This document shows, piece by piece, positions 48,696 through 59,611 of a DNA stretch of 64,000 bases. The translations under genes were made by a program, and so were the position numbers. The DNA is from Labyrinthula sp. Ha (Eukaryota > Sar > Bigyra > Labyrinthulida > Labyrinthulaceae): NCBI GenBank assembly GCA_015227615.1, contig JAALGZ010000001.1, positions 1,612,001 through 1,676,000 of the forward strand, read 5' to 3'. The notes under the pieces were generated by a model. It was not told where the DNA came from. It did no database searches and worked only from the letters and a program-made list of their open reading frames with translations. Position 1 is the first letter of the stretch. Every line of letters begins with the position of its first letter.

Positions 48696-51600
48696 CTTAT
48701 TGCTGCATATAGCACCAAGCCAATTGCACTTTTGCTTTGCCTTATATGCCTGAACTTTTCCACTTTTTGCCATAGATTTTTAGCTGGATTGACCGGATAT
48801 GGTTGTTGGTTGCTTTGAGTAACTCGAGCCGCTCTGTCATCGCTTGAATGTAGTTACCTTGATCAATTTTCAGTGTAAATGTTTCTTTGTTTAGTTCTAG
48901 TCCAACAAGATTATCTACTTCGGCAGCTTTTTCATCTTGAAATTTTCTTTCATTTAATTTATGAATTGTTTACAAGTGAGACATTTTCAGCCACAATGAT
49001 TTCATAAACATAAAGTCTCAACATCTTCAGATTGGTAGATTCGATTTGTGTTCGAGATGGTTGTTCGGATTGATTCGAGTAATTTGGAAATCGATCTGTC
49101 TCGGGAAAACTACCTCTTACGCGATTCCTCAGAGTAGTAAATACAAGAATCAAGCAAAAAGGAAGAAAAGCCAAGTCTAATTATCACTTAATTTATCTGT
49201 TTATTCTGCAACATTCGACAATCTCGAAGACCAACTATACTATTCTTAGATCCCTGTACATATGATTAATAAAGTATTCTTGTATGTTCAAGTGGTAACT
49301 GAAGATATACAAATATCTCAAGATTTGCATATAAGAGGGCAAGTTTAATGTCCAGTTCCATAGCTGCTGAGTCAGGATAGGCAAGTTTTATCGGTGGAAG
49401 TAAGATTTTTTAGGGTTTTTTGCATTGGCTATTTGTGAGTATACATACTGCTAGTTGTCATTCACTTCGTTATCCCCACGGGATACAATCTTTACTTTGG
49501 AGGTTATCTACTTCTTTACGTTATCTTATCTTTCGGATTTTTTTTGGAGAGGAAGCATCTGAATATCAAAAGCTTGTGACCTCTTTATTTCTTCTAAATT
49601 TATTACAGCTGCCAAGGATGCTATTTCATTTTTATATGCTACTTCCCACTCATCAACTTCAGGATGTTCAAGAACTTCATAATAGTATTTTGAAGCTACA
49701 TGTTGCTAAAAAGTTTGTGCTGCAAGAACTGTCTCTATCTTCTTATTCTTGTCCAGGAACTCTTGTTCATTGCAGAATTCTGCTATGGTTTCTCCTAATG
49801 TATTGTAATATTGCCAACAAACTTTGCTGGAGAACTTTGAAGTTACTCTGAAGCTTTGGCGCTTTTCCAGATCTGGTTGAATATTTGTCTTAGTGGTGGT
49901 GTTTACTCCATAATCTCATGCTGCAAATATCTTGGATAATTTATGTTCGTGTTTCATATCCGTCTAGAGTTCAAACCGAACTGTTAAATTATGACCCTTT
50001 TATCTGAGTTTGGTAAAATCTTGGAGACCTATTCTGCAGAGGCATATGATATGACAGCGCACAACTCCACACCATTAAAGATACACCTCATTTACAGAGC
50101 GTAGGTCACAATTCTTGGACTATTTTCTTATATATTTCTGTAAAGCAGATTTGCTCCGACATATTTACAGTAGTCAAGTGATGAGTTATCCCATTGTTTT
50201 ACAGGTAATCCTTGACTTATATCTTGGTAAGCTCCGTTTCTACATGAGAATGAAGTATTCCTATTTTCTTTCTCCATATGTTTTGCAATTTCCTCACTTG
50301 ACTTACAAATTTATCAGGAATTTTGGCTTTTTAGCAGCAAATACAGTCCATATAAACTTTGAGAAACTATTAGTTAGCAGCAGAAAATATTTTTATTAAA
50401 AGGGTGAAATAGGGTTAAAAAGTCCCTTTGTATCTACATGGAGTTTTTGTAAAGGTTTTGTAGCTTTAATAGGATTTCTTGATAGCCCAGGTAATTGAAT
50501 TTTTGGGATTTTCCTAGGATATATTCTTCGTAGATTGGCACATGAATAAAGTTGAACTTGACTTTACGTGCAGACATTTTGTAGAGGACATAAATTCTAC
50601 TGGAAACTAAGTGTCCCATTCTATGACTACCGTTTTTTCTTGTTTACCATAGATTCAGATAATTTATTTGTGCTAGCAGTTGTTTTTTTGCATTTTTCTA
50701 TTCCATTCTTTCATTTGCTTATCGTTCGAGTGTAACATTGTTCGTAACCATTTTGGAATCTATGCATTTTTCAATATTCCTATAATTAAGCACAGCTTTG
50801 TGATCGAACGTTTCCATTAGAAATACAGAATTAACCAATCTGTTCAGGTACAATAGATTATCATTTTCATCTAGAAAAATCGAAAGGCTGTTCACTGTAA
50901 GACTCTTGCCATTTTCAAGAGTCTATTTAGGCATTCTATAGCTCTTACTACATATTCTTCCACCGCTCTTAGGTGTCTTCAGCTTCAGAACAAACGGTTC
51001 AAAGTTCTCAATATACTTACTGGTAGTCGCAATAGGCAATGTGGCACTAGAATCAAGAATAAATTGGAAATATGAGAAATTTAAAGAACACGACCTTGTT
51101 GCATCAACCACAGCCCAGTTGTCGCTTTAAATATCGTCTTCCACATCTACACTCATTTCAACTGACTATTTTTACCTTGTCAACGCTCGCGTTTTCTTTC
51201 GCGAAAAACTCTTGGTCGCTTTTATTCGAATTGCTGTGTTATTTGTTAAACAGTTATTCTTCTTCCAGATAATTTAACATTTCTCAACCTCCGGCTTATT
51301 GCTTGGTCTCCCATAAGATATTTTACTATCAAAAAACGGGTTTGCTGCGGTATGTAACTTTATTGTGTTAGTTACTAAGGCAAAACGAAGGTCTCTTCTA
51401 TTTCTTAGAGCTGCATCTGAGCTAAAGTTTCTTTGCAGCTTCCTTAGTTGAGGATAATGCTCTTGAAATAGCAACTTACATAGTACATTGTCTAATATTT
51501 TTCCTCCAAGCCAATTGTTCTCTGAAGATGTTTTTATAACAATGTCGATATACTTCAAGATGTTGTTGTCCATAGGCTTGTGAACATAGAAGATTTTTCC

Positions 51601-52200
51601 TTCTACCATCATATTACTTCTTGCTTTTTCGTTGTAATTCAAAGTGTTCTAAGCATATCGTATTATGAAGTAGCCTTGGCTATAAGAGTAAAGCCTTTGC
51701 TTCTTAACTATTTAATTGTCAAGATCTCCTGTTGAATATCGATCTTTTTATTTCATGCCTCAATTTACGTGTTAATACAGCGTTTTTTTTGCCTTTTTCT
51801 TCAGTCTATTATTTGAGCAAGTATTTAATAGGTGCTTCTATTGTGATCTTTACTAGAACTTGGATCTAGTAAAATCTTCTCTTTCCAGGGTAAAACAACT
51901 CTTGAGTAGTTCTCTTGTGTCCACTGTTTGACAACTTCTTTAGTGGTGACATTAATACTTTGACTTTTTTCCTGTTTTAAATGTTTCAGAATTTGGTTTG
52001 CATAACTTAATAGTTAAGTTATATTTGAATTTATATGCATATAACTGAGCATTGCCAACAGCGTAATTATTTCAGAAAGGTTTTTTGTTCTAGTGCCTGG
52101 ACTAGTTCACATGGCTTCATATCAATCTTGAAAATGTGGAGCTTGGATTCAACCAGTTCTATTGACTCAAGGTCATTTCTCAATTTTTTATTGTGCTCAA
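48696..52200 (-). mobile_element. Ty1/copia element X, Gag to RT part
   Basis: Read on the minus strand, the parts are Gag-like remains (about 51.2-51.95 kb), protease (about 51.05 kb, FILDSSATLPIATTSKYIENF), integrase C-terminal part (about 50.45-50.6 kb, KSQKFNYLGY), the linker before RT (about 49.6-49.7 kb, PEVDEWEVAYKNEIASL) and the end of RT (about 48.78-48.95 kb, VGLELNKETFTLKIDQGNY then ERLELLKA). Its RNase H is at 42.81-43.15 kb, beyond element Y. It is heavily broken, with many interruptions. It must be older than Y, which sits inside it. LTRs are not recognised; the 5' LTR may lie near the hAT insertion site at 52.2 kb. Confidence 0.7.
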
Positions 52201-52227
52201 GATTCATTAGGTTTCCGTACCACAATC

Positions 52228-52235
52228 ATCCATGC
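52228..52235. repeat. 8-bp target-site duplication of the hAT element, left
   Basis: ATCCATGC directly before the left inverted repeat is repeated exactly at 63905-63912 directly after the right one. Eight base pairs is the hAT target duplication length. Confidence 0.95.
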
Positions 52236-52251
52236 TAGGGCTGCCGTTTGA
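52236..52251. repeat. hAT terminal inverted repeat, left
   Basis: TAGGGCTGCCGTTTGA matches the reverse complement of 63889-63904 at all 16 positions. The TAGGG start is typical of hAT ends. Confidence 0.95.
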
Positions 52252-52403
52252 TATCCTCATGATATATCATTTGAGTTTTGAGGATTTTCATTTTTTTGAG
52301 TGAGTTTAAGTTTTTTCCCAACAACTTTGAGTGAGTTTTCAGGAATTCATGAGTATCATTTAAGGTTTGGCCATATGACCCACTTTTTTTTGGGGTTTAC
52401 GGT

Positions 52404-55400
52404 ATAATTCAACCTTTCCGCTATCAACTGTGCCACGGTACTACCATAACATACTTCCCTAACCATGGGAATCGAAGCCACGATATATATGGCTAATATA
52501 TCGCATCATCCCTAACTATCCTATCAAGATCATGTGAAATATTTACACTGTTACTGGTATGATCATTATGGACTGGGCCAGTCGATTCCGGAGAACCCTT
52601 CTACAAGGGCAGACAAGACATTTAACACACCTAAGCAAGGACTAGGAGTTACGAGAGTTAGTTTATATCGTTCGAAAGCTCTCTTTTCATAGATTACACT
52701 TCTTTAACATTTAATTGAATTTGAAAATGTTAAGAATAATAAATAATATTGCTTTAGCAACAGCGAAACGGATGATGACTGCAGACAATGAAATCCCTCT
52801 AACTCGACTCCAAACTCGTTTCATTGAAATTTAGATGCATATTCTGTAAATTTTGTGCAAGAAATTTTAACTTAAGTTAAGTTAAATTATTTAAACTAAT
52901 TTTAATTCTCTCAAAACACAATGTATTTATTCGGGTTAGCGAAAGTTTTGGATAATCTTCATATAGAGATCCTTGTATCTTAGCTTAAACTCATATCTGA
53001 GAAAGTTAGGCGTATATTCAAAAAGCTCTCTGCATTAGCTTCTAAGATAAATTAAGTTAAGCAGCTTAAACAAATTTTAGCTTCCTGAAAATAAAATATA
53101 TTTGTTCGCAATAGCGAAAATTTTGCATAATCTTCATATAGAAATGGTTGTATCTTGGCTCAAATTCCTTTTCATAAAAACTATAACACATAATTAGAAA
53201 GATGTTTTAATTTCCCATGCACTCAAAAAAAGTGGTTCAGTTTTTTTAAGAAGTTAATCACGAGTTTTGTACGTTTTAGTATCCGAATACCAAAGCCAAA
53301 ATCAGCATATCACTACTTGCCGCAGTAAAAGCTATTTTCTCAATCAATTTTTCACCTTTTTTAACCAAATAATGTTCCAAGATGCTTTAAATGCTAATTT
53401 TCAAGATATAGTAGCTTTTTTATTTTTTTTGTGTGAAAACACTAGGGTTGAATTACGTATTTCTATATATATGAAAAATATTGGTTAATTTCAGTTCATA
53501 TTTTTGTTTGTCGTTTCTCTCGCTTAGTTTTTATTTAAAGCACCATTGTAAGCTCTGATGATTATCTTAAAAATTATTTCTAATAATTGGTTTTTAATTT
53601 TTTTTGTGTTTGAGAACTAAAAGAAACTTTTCTATTCTGTTATTTTCACGTCATCCTGTATTTTAGATAAATTTCAAAATAATTGTAAAGTTCATTTCTC
53701 AATATTATTTTTAGTTATTAAAAACAAAATACAGTTTTGAAAAGCTCTTTTAAAAATCTCGGTAAAAATATAAGATAATAAAGGGTTTAAAAAGAATAAA
53801 TTCACATAGAACGCAAGAAACCACAAAATTGTAGCTCATTCATTTTATATCGATCAGAAAATAACGAAGAAAAAGGTTAAACCACCTTTGTAAACTCTCA
53901 AGATTAGATATTATATTCAAATTAGGCCTAGTAATTAACAATGTTGTTTTCTGGCTTTTGTTATTACGGGGTGGTGAAAACTTTATCCACGATTTTTCCA
54001 AAAATGCAGTATAATGGCCATATAATCTACAATACCTTTTCAACTCTTTTACAAAGTTGAAAACATACTGCAAACTTAGCCTAGTACTTACTCACATAAA
54101 AATTTAGAGGATTAAAACAATATAAAGTATAAGAAAAACACGATTACTGAAAATAAAGCATATAATATTTGTTAGTTTTTGTCATGAAATCTTCCTCAAA
54201 TAAAATATTGTCACCCACAATGTGTTTCACATTAAACAAATATTTTCAACCATGTGTTTTGTCAGGGTATTTGATAAGGATGAGTTCTTTAAACCCTAAG
54301 AAAGGCTAATTTTAAGGGCCCTTTTCACTAAGTTTAGAGATCTCTAAAAAAACATACATTCAAACGTAATATCATGAAGAACAACTCTATAGATGATCTG
54401 ATTCTTCTCAGACCCTAAGAATGGACAATACCTAACTTCTAAAATGTTTTCTCAGAATATTTTTTCTCTAGTTAACTGTAACTGAGCTAAACTTCACTCA
54501 GAAAAGTCAAATGTTCAAAATTTGCACAACTGAAAATGCGAAATCACTCAGTTTTGCTATAATCCTGTAAATTTTTGTACTAGGGAGCTACTAACAACTA
54601 AAAACTGCAACCTGTAAGCTTTAATTCTGTTTTTTTAGAGAATTTCTAATATTTTTTTCAAGAAAAATCGATATTGGGGTAAAATGCTGTTTTTATCAAA
54701 TTCAATCCGTGTAATACCTCGAGAAATACTCATCTAGAGCCCAAACAGACCTTACCAGTCAAAAGAACGGGTGAATTTAGGTCTATAAACAAAATTTTTT
54801 GAGAATTGGTGTATTCTGTATAGACTTCCTAACAATGTATCCTATTTCGAGGATATCAGAAACTCTGAAAAAGGATACCCTTAAATGTCAAATATTCCTG
54901 AATGGGTGATACCAAGTAACATAACAGCCTGAGAAATGGTAGTGACTCAGAGGTATTGATGATTTAGGATACCTCCGAGTTTTGTTTGAGGAAACTTGAA
55001 GAACTTCCCTATTAATCTCAATAATAGTTATTTGGCTTAATTTAAGTTGACTCCAAACACAACACTAGAAAAGTCAAAACTGAACTTCTAATAGATCAAA
55101 TATAAAAAAATTTAACTCTAACCTTACCTAGAGCTAATTTACAGTAATTTAGAAAATAAAAAAATGAACCTTGAAGTTTTTATTAGTTTTAATTATACAG
55201 ATCTCCATCATATAATTGCAAATTCATATATAAAAATACATGTTTTTTAACTTTTACATGTGATAAAGTACTTAAGAATACATATAAATTAACATGGCGA
55301 AAACCACTCTCAATTAAAGAAGATCTACATTTTTACTTTTTGAAAAAAGTCGTTATGTGGTCGTTTTTCTGGCGTATTTATGCAAAAAATATGATATTTT

Positions 55401-55640
55401 TGTTCTTACAAGTTAAGCATCTTAATCTTATTTTTATAAAACGTACTTGGTATCATTTTAAAGAAGAAAATTTTATCTTTCTTTTGATATTAAATTTTTT
55501 TGTGATTTTTGATCAAAAGTTATCTATTCAGTCATAAACTTTTCATTAAAAATACATTCTTGAAGTAATCAAACATGCAATAAGAGCCCAAAATATGTAC
55601 CAACTGAAACACATCAAATAAGAGGATAAAGGGACGAACT
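52404..55640. other. hAT left arm, noncoding
   Basis: Mostly AT-rich sequence with no recognised gene. It contains the duplicated segment at 52.86-53.19 kb. Frames at 53267-53488 (+), 53840-54073 (-) and 55340-55537 (+) are short and without motifs. This arm makes the element unusually long; decayed cargo or an unrecognised nested insertion are both possible. Confidence 0.5.
52866..53190. repeat. Imperfect direct duplication inside the hAT left arm
   Basis: Two segments of about 140 bp lie about 185 bp apart and share AAGTTAAG, TTAAACTAATTTTA against TTAAACAAATTTTA, ATTTGTTCG-type blocks, TAGCGAAA and TAATCTTCATATAGA in order. Identity by eye is about 75%. It could be an old tandem duplication. 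Confidence 0.6.
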
Positions 55641-55892
55641 ATGCAAGCAACTGGTAAAGAGTCTCCGGAAAAACAAAGCTTTTCAAAGTTAAAAGCAGAA
55701 GAAGTTGAGGTAGAAAAAAGGTTGAAGCAGATGAAGATTCAGGGAAGAGCGAGGAAAGCATTCTACAGTGGAGTTGAGCTTAAGGGTCTCTTAAATTCAA
55801 AAAGAAACAAGAGCAAATTGAAAGCTCTAAAGTTTCTAAAAGAAATTCCTGACTCTGTTTTAGAAGATTTTGATAAAATTAATATTGTATAA
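55641..55892 (+). CDS. Possible small basic protein inside the hAT element
   Basis: This 83-codon frame predicts a Lys/Glu-rich, probably helical protein: KLKAEEVEVEKRLKQMKIQG, then RARKAFYSGVELKGLLN and KFLKEIPDSVLEDFDKINIV. The composition is balanced and more purine-rich than the flanks, unlike chance frames nearby. No family is recognised. It lies on the same strand as, and 700 bp upstream of, the transposase. It could be a second transposon ORF, an upstream exon or captured host sequence. Confidence 0.4.
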   Translation: MQATGKESPEKQSFSKLKAEEVEVEKRLKQMKIQGRARKAFYSGVELKGLLNSKRNKSKLKALKFLKEIPDSVLEDFDKINIV

Positions 55893-56592
55893 GCTTTAAC
55901 TAAATAAGAATTGTTTTTCGTATTTTCTATCTTCATATGTATTTATATTTATTGTCATTTTATTTGTGTCCCTGCTGTAGCACAGAAAACAACCTTCTTT
56001 TATGCTAAAACTAGTCTTAACGTTAACATCCCTATATTCTTAGACAAACTTCTTAGAACAACCAAACTACTTATCAACAAGTTATTGGAATCCAATATAC
56101 CTTGGTTTCTCCTATATCATCTTCTAACGGTAAGTTTGTTAACTTTCCTCCTACAGCTTGGGCCTGGTCTCTGGTTGAGTCACAACTCCTTGTGGTATTT
56201 AACACTCCTCTGGACTCAACAGTTAAAATATGCGCAAGATCTTAACTATTTCATTAAGTAGCACTAGAAAATTTGTACACTCAGAAGCTCCTGTGGAATT
56301 TAATATTTACAGACAGTTAAACGAGTGCATTGGTTAACTAACATAGAAAAAAGCAAAATTTAACCAAAACAAAAATATGTCTGAAAATGGCGAAAGAAAG
56401 ACCAGTCGTTTTCTTCTTCTTATTCTTTAGGAACTACCCCAAATAGCAATAAACTGGTCTGGAAAACGTAAAAAAAACTTAGTAAGCACATCACTCTTCT
56501 TTTTCATTTCTTAGTTAACCACAAGAACTTAGATAATAAGAGCCGAAAAAAACGAAGAAAGGCAAAGAATAAGACACAGATATACCTTAACT
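55893..56592. other. Spacer upstream of the hAT transposase
   Basis: It contains a 116-codon frame at 55911-56261 (+) with no motif and an intron-like GTAAGT...CTACAG string at 56130-56156. It probably holds the transposase promoter or leader. Nothing is firm. Confidence 0.35.
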
Positions 56593-58743
56593 ATGACATC
56601 ACAAGATTCCTGCAGTCCTATCAACCTAACAGGTGATACAGTTGGAGAAAGCTGGAACAAGGGGTTAACTAACGTCCTTCCACAAAAGAGAAAGAATAAA
56701 GCCACTGATGAAATGAAAGGACCAGTATCTCTCATCCCAAAGAATGTCAGAAGTGAAGTCTATAAGTACTTTGAAGATCTCAACTATCTAAACAAACTGA
56801 AGTGCAAGTTGTGCAGTAAACCTGTTAACTATACAGGGAAGAATACCAGTGGAATGATTTCACACATGAAAAATTGTACTCTAATAAGAGAAGCAGAGGC
56901 CAAGCAAAACTTGAAGAATTTGAAGGGTGGTGGAATCAAAGCCTACTTAAGGGACTATAGCTCCACACAGGCGGTCGGGTTTTCTGTATTTGGTGGCAAA
57001 CAGGAGACAAAGAAGGCCAATGAAGAAATTTTCAGGAGACAGAGAACCTGTTGTATTTTGCTGCATATGCCTTATGGAGAGTGGTCAAAGCCGTGCATGG
57101 TCGATGTTATCCGAGCTGTTCACCCAACGTTTGAGGCGAAAGGAAAAGCTGCTTTTAAAGAGGCCATTGAGAAAGATTATAAGCAGCTCAAAGCGAAGAC
57201 TAAGAATGTGCTAAAGAAGCAGGTACGAGAAGCCGGGGTTAGCATAACCAGCGATCCTTGGTCTTCTAGAGTCGCAAAGGGATATATGGCTGTGACGGCT
57301 CATTTCATAACAGAGGAGTTTGAGTTGAAAAAGTTGTGCCTGTCTTTTGATCGACATTATGACAAGCATAGCGCTGCAAACAATGCTGCATTATTGTTTA
57401 GGGTTATTAAAGAGTTTGGTTTGGAAAAGAGCATCACCTCCTTCACCACTGACAATGGAAGCGACATGGTTAAAGCTGCCGAGCTTCTGTTCAAGTATTT
57501 ATATCCTGAAGAAGTAACCGAATCTGACAATGCTACAGTTTTTCATCCTGGCCCTAATTATCGACACTTTCAGTTAAGATGCTTGGCGCATATTAATAGC
57601 CTGATAACGAAGGAAGCTCTCTCCCATGTCAAAGTCTATAGCAACAGAGCAAGACGGTTTTGGCCATTCTTTAAATCCACGTCAAGATTTACTGAATGGC
57701 AGAAGTGTGTTGATAATGCTGGATATCACAAGGAACAGGACAAGCAGTTACCTTCTATAGATGGTAGCACGCACTGGGACAGTCTCTACGTGTTAGTTCA
57801 TGGTCTTTGTAAGAGGAAGGATATTATTCTAGAAGCTAGCAAGGAAATGAGAGTGAACGATGACACTTCTGAGTTCAGGCGAGTGGCACTTACGGAAAGA
57901 GACTTTAAAATTCTGAAGCTAATTGCTGATATTTTAGAACCAAGCTATAAGCTTACAAAGATGTCTAAGATAGATCTTTTTGTGAATATTCGGTGGAGGG
58001 AAAGGATGTGTAAAGACTTGAAAAGAGCTTTGAGGCTGATAAAAGTTACGTGCCAGGTAGTTGATGAAGAGATAGTGCAAGGAATTAAGATGGATCTCGG
58101 AAGGGAGTATCTTGATGCCGTGCAGTTCAACAGAAGTGGTGTTGCATCAGCGCTGCGGAAGAATGTGGGTAACTATGACGAGTTAGTTACTTCTTCAAAT
58201 CAATTGGAGCTAGCTAAAATTCTCAGCAAGTAGTTGTATAGATCAAGAGAAGTATCAAATGGATCAAATGGATCAAATGACTGGAAACGACAGAATGAGC
58301 TGCTGCTTAGTGCCTTGAAGAAGATTCGGGAACCGGTTACTGATGTTGCTGTTTTTGTTCTTTCTCTTTCTTTAACTAAGTTTACAGATGATTATTTTTA
58401 TCCAGAAGAAGATTCGGAAGCAGAAGGTGAAGATCTTACAGAAGACAAGAACGAGAAGGAGGTTGGGATTTTTCTTAAAAAGAGGAAGATAAAGAACAAT
58501 GAGGACCTACTTGTTTTTTTGAAGGAGAACAGAAGAAAGTACCCGAAGCTGGCATTGCTTACAAGGAATATATTGAGCATTCAAACCTTTAGTGTATCTT
58601 CAGAGAAGGCGTTCAGTCATGCTAAGAAGACAGTAACGTGTAAGGAGACATTGAAGGATGAGTCATTCAAGATGTTGATGCAAGCCAGAGAGTACAAGCT
58701 GTTCTTGGAACCAGATCTGAAGAGAAAGCAAGTTAATAATTAG
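56593..58743 (+). pseudogene. hAT-family transposase with BED zinc finger, one in-frame stop
   Basis: hAT transposases cut out and reinsert the element through an RNase H-like core. The first 546 codons hold a BED finger at about residues 50-96 (CKLC and HMKNC; C71, C74, H91, C95), the first catalytic Asp in TSDPWSSRVAKGYMAVTAHF (D221), the second in TTDNGSDMVKAAE (D287), the RCLAHINSL block at about 329 and a THWDSLY block. A TAG at 58231-58233 interrupts the frame. The same frame then continues for 169 codons with the C-terminal dimerisation block YPKLALLTRNILSIQTFSVSSEKAFSHA (shown from 58534), which holds the third catalytic acid, the Glu of SSEKAFS. Everything else looks intact, so the stop may be a single recent mutation; stop read-through cannot be excluded. 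Host genes here also use TAG as a stop. Confidence 0.92.
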
Positions 58744-59447
58744 TGAACAAATAAAAATTAGGGGGGGTTCTTTTCCCACAGGGTTTCTCCCCTCCTGCAT
58801 GTAGTTTGAGTAGATTGAGTTCTAGTTTTAAATAGTTTTAGATTGAGTTCTAGTTTTAAATTATTTGAGCTTGAGTTTTAGAGTTAAGTAGTTGAAGTTT
58901 AGTTTTTTGCATTCATATATATATATACATTCTGAGTTTTTGCTAGAAGTAACAATTTTCCTGAATTTCGTACTAAAGAATCACAGTACATCTATTCTCC
59001 CTAAAAAATAAACTTGAATTTGTGTCTTTAAAGTTTAATTTTATCAAGTTACTGGCCAAAGTAGAAAAAAGTACAAACTAAAGCTTGAAAGTTAAACTTG
59101 TTCCAACAATGCTTCTTCTTAGTCCAGTTTAGCCTTGCATATACTCCTTTGAAGATACTCAATCCATAAGGATGAAAAGAATGCGCCCATAATAATGAAC
59201 ATTCCGGCTAGAACCATTGATAGCTCATCCATTTGTTTTTGTTCATTTTGTTTGTTTCTTTCTTTAAACACGTAAATTCTATAACTCAAAAAACTCAAAA
59301 CTTGAAAACTCAAACAAGGTTTGGTAAAAGGGCCAGGGCCATATGGCCAAACCTCAAATGATACTAATGAGTTCCTCAAAAGACTCAAATATCAGTTGAG
59401 GAAACTCAAAACTCTAGAAAAAGTATCAAAACTCAAAACTTTTGAGG
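58744..59447. other. hAT right arm, noncoding
   Basis: It contains repeated GATTGAGTTCTAGTTTTAAAT units at about 58.82-58.86 kb, a short TA run, and CTCAAA motifs that pair with the left arm. A minus-strand frame at 59119-59388 includes a 37-residue ORF from 59232 with one predicted membrane span (MDELSMVLAGMFIIMGAFF); there is no firm support that it is a gene. Confidence 0.5.
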
Positions 59448-59452
59448 AACTC
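59448..59452. repeat. 5-bp target-site duplication of copia element Z, left
   Basis: AACTC lies before the low-coordinate LTR and again at 63861-63865 after the other LTR. Five base pairs is usual for Ty1/copia. Confidence 0.9.
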
Positions 59453-59611
59453 TGTTGTTTTGTATTTTGGTGGTTGCTCTGAATACGTTAAAACTTAATA
59501 TGAAATAGTGTATGGCTATTTCACTAAACTGTATCAACTATATTTAGGATATGTAACTATATTTATATTGTATTCTGTAATATGTATGTAATAGCATATT
59601 TATATTTAATA
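59453..59611 (-). repeat. 3' LTR of copia element Z
   Basis: It is 159 bp and differs from the other LTR at six positions by eye, about 96% identity. On the coding strand it runs TATTAAATAT...AAAACAACA. Confidence 0.95.

Noticed and set aside
52425-52490. A-box- and B-box-like strings on the minus strand (GGCACAGTTGATAGCGG, GGCTTCGATTCCC)
   Set aside because: They are in the wrong order for one tRNA and the T-stem does not pair, so no tRNA or SINE head is supported.
56130-56156. 27-nt intron-like string (GTAAGT...CTACAG)
   Set aside because: No recognised protein on either side, and the host genes here have no introns to compare with.
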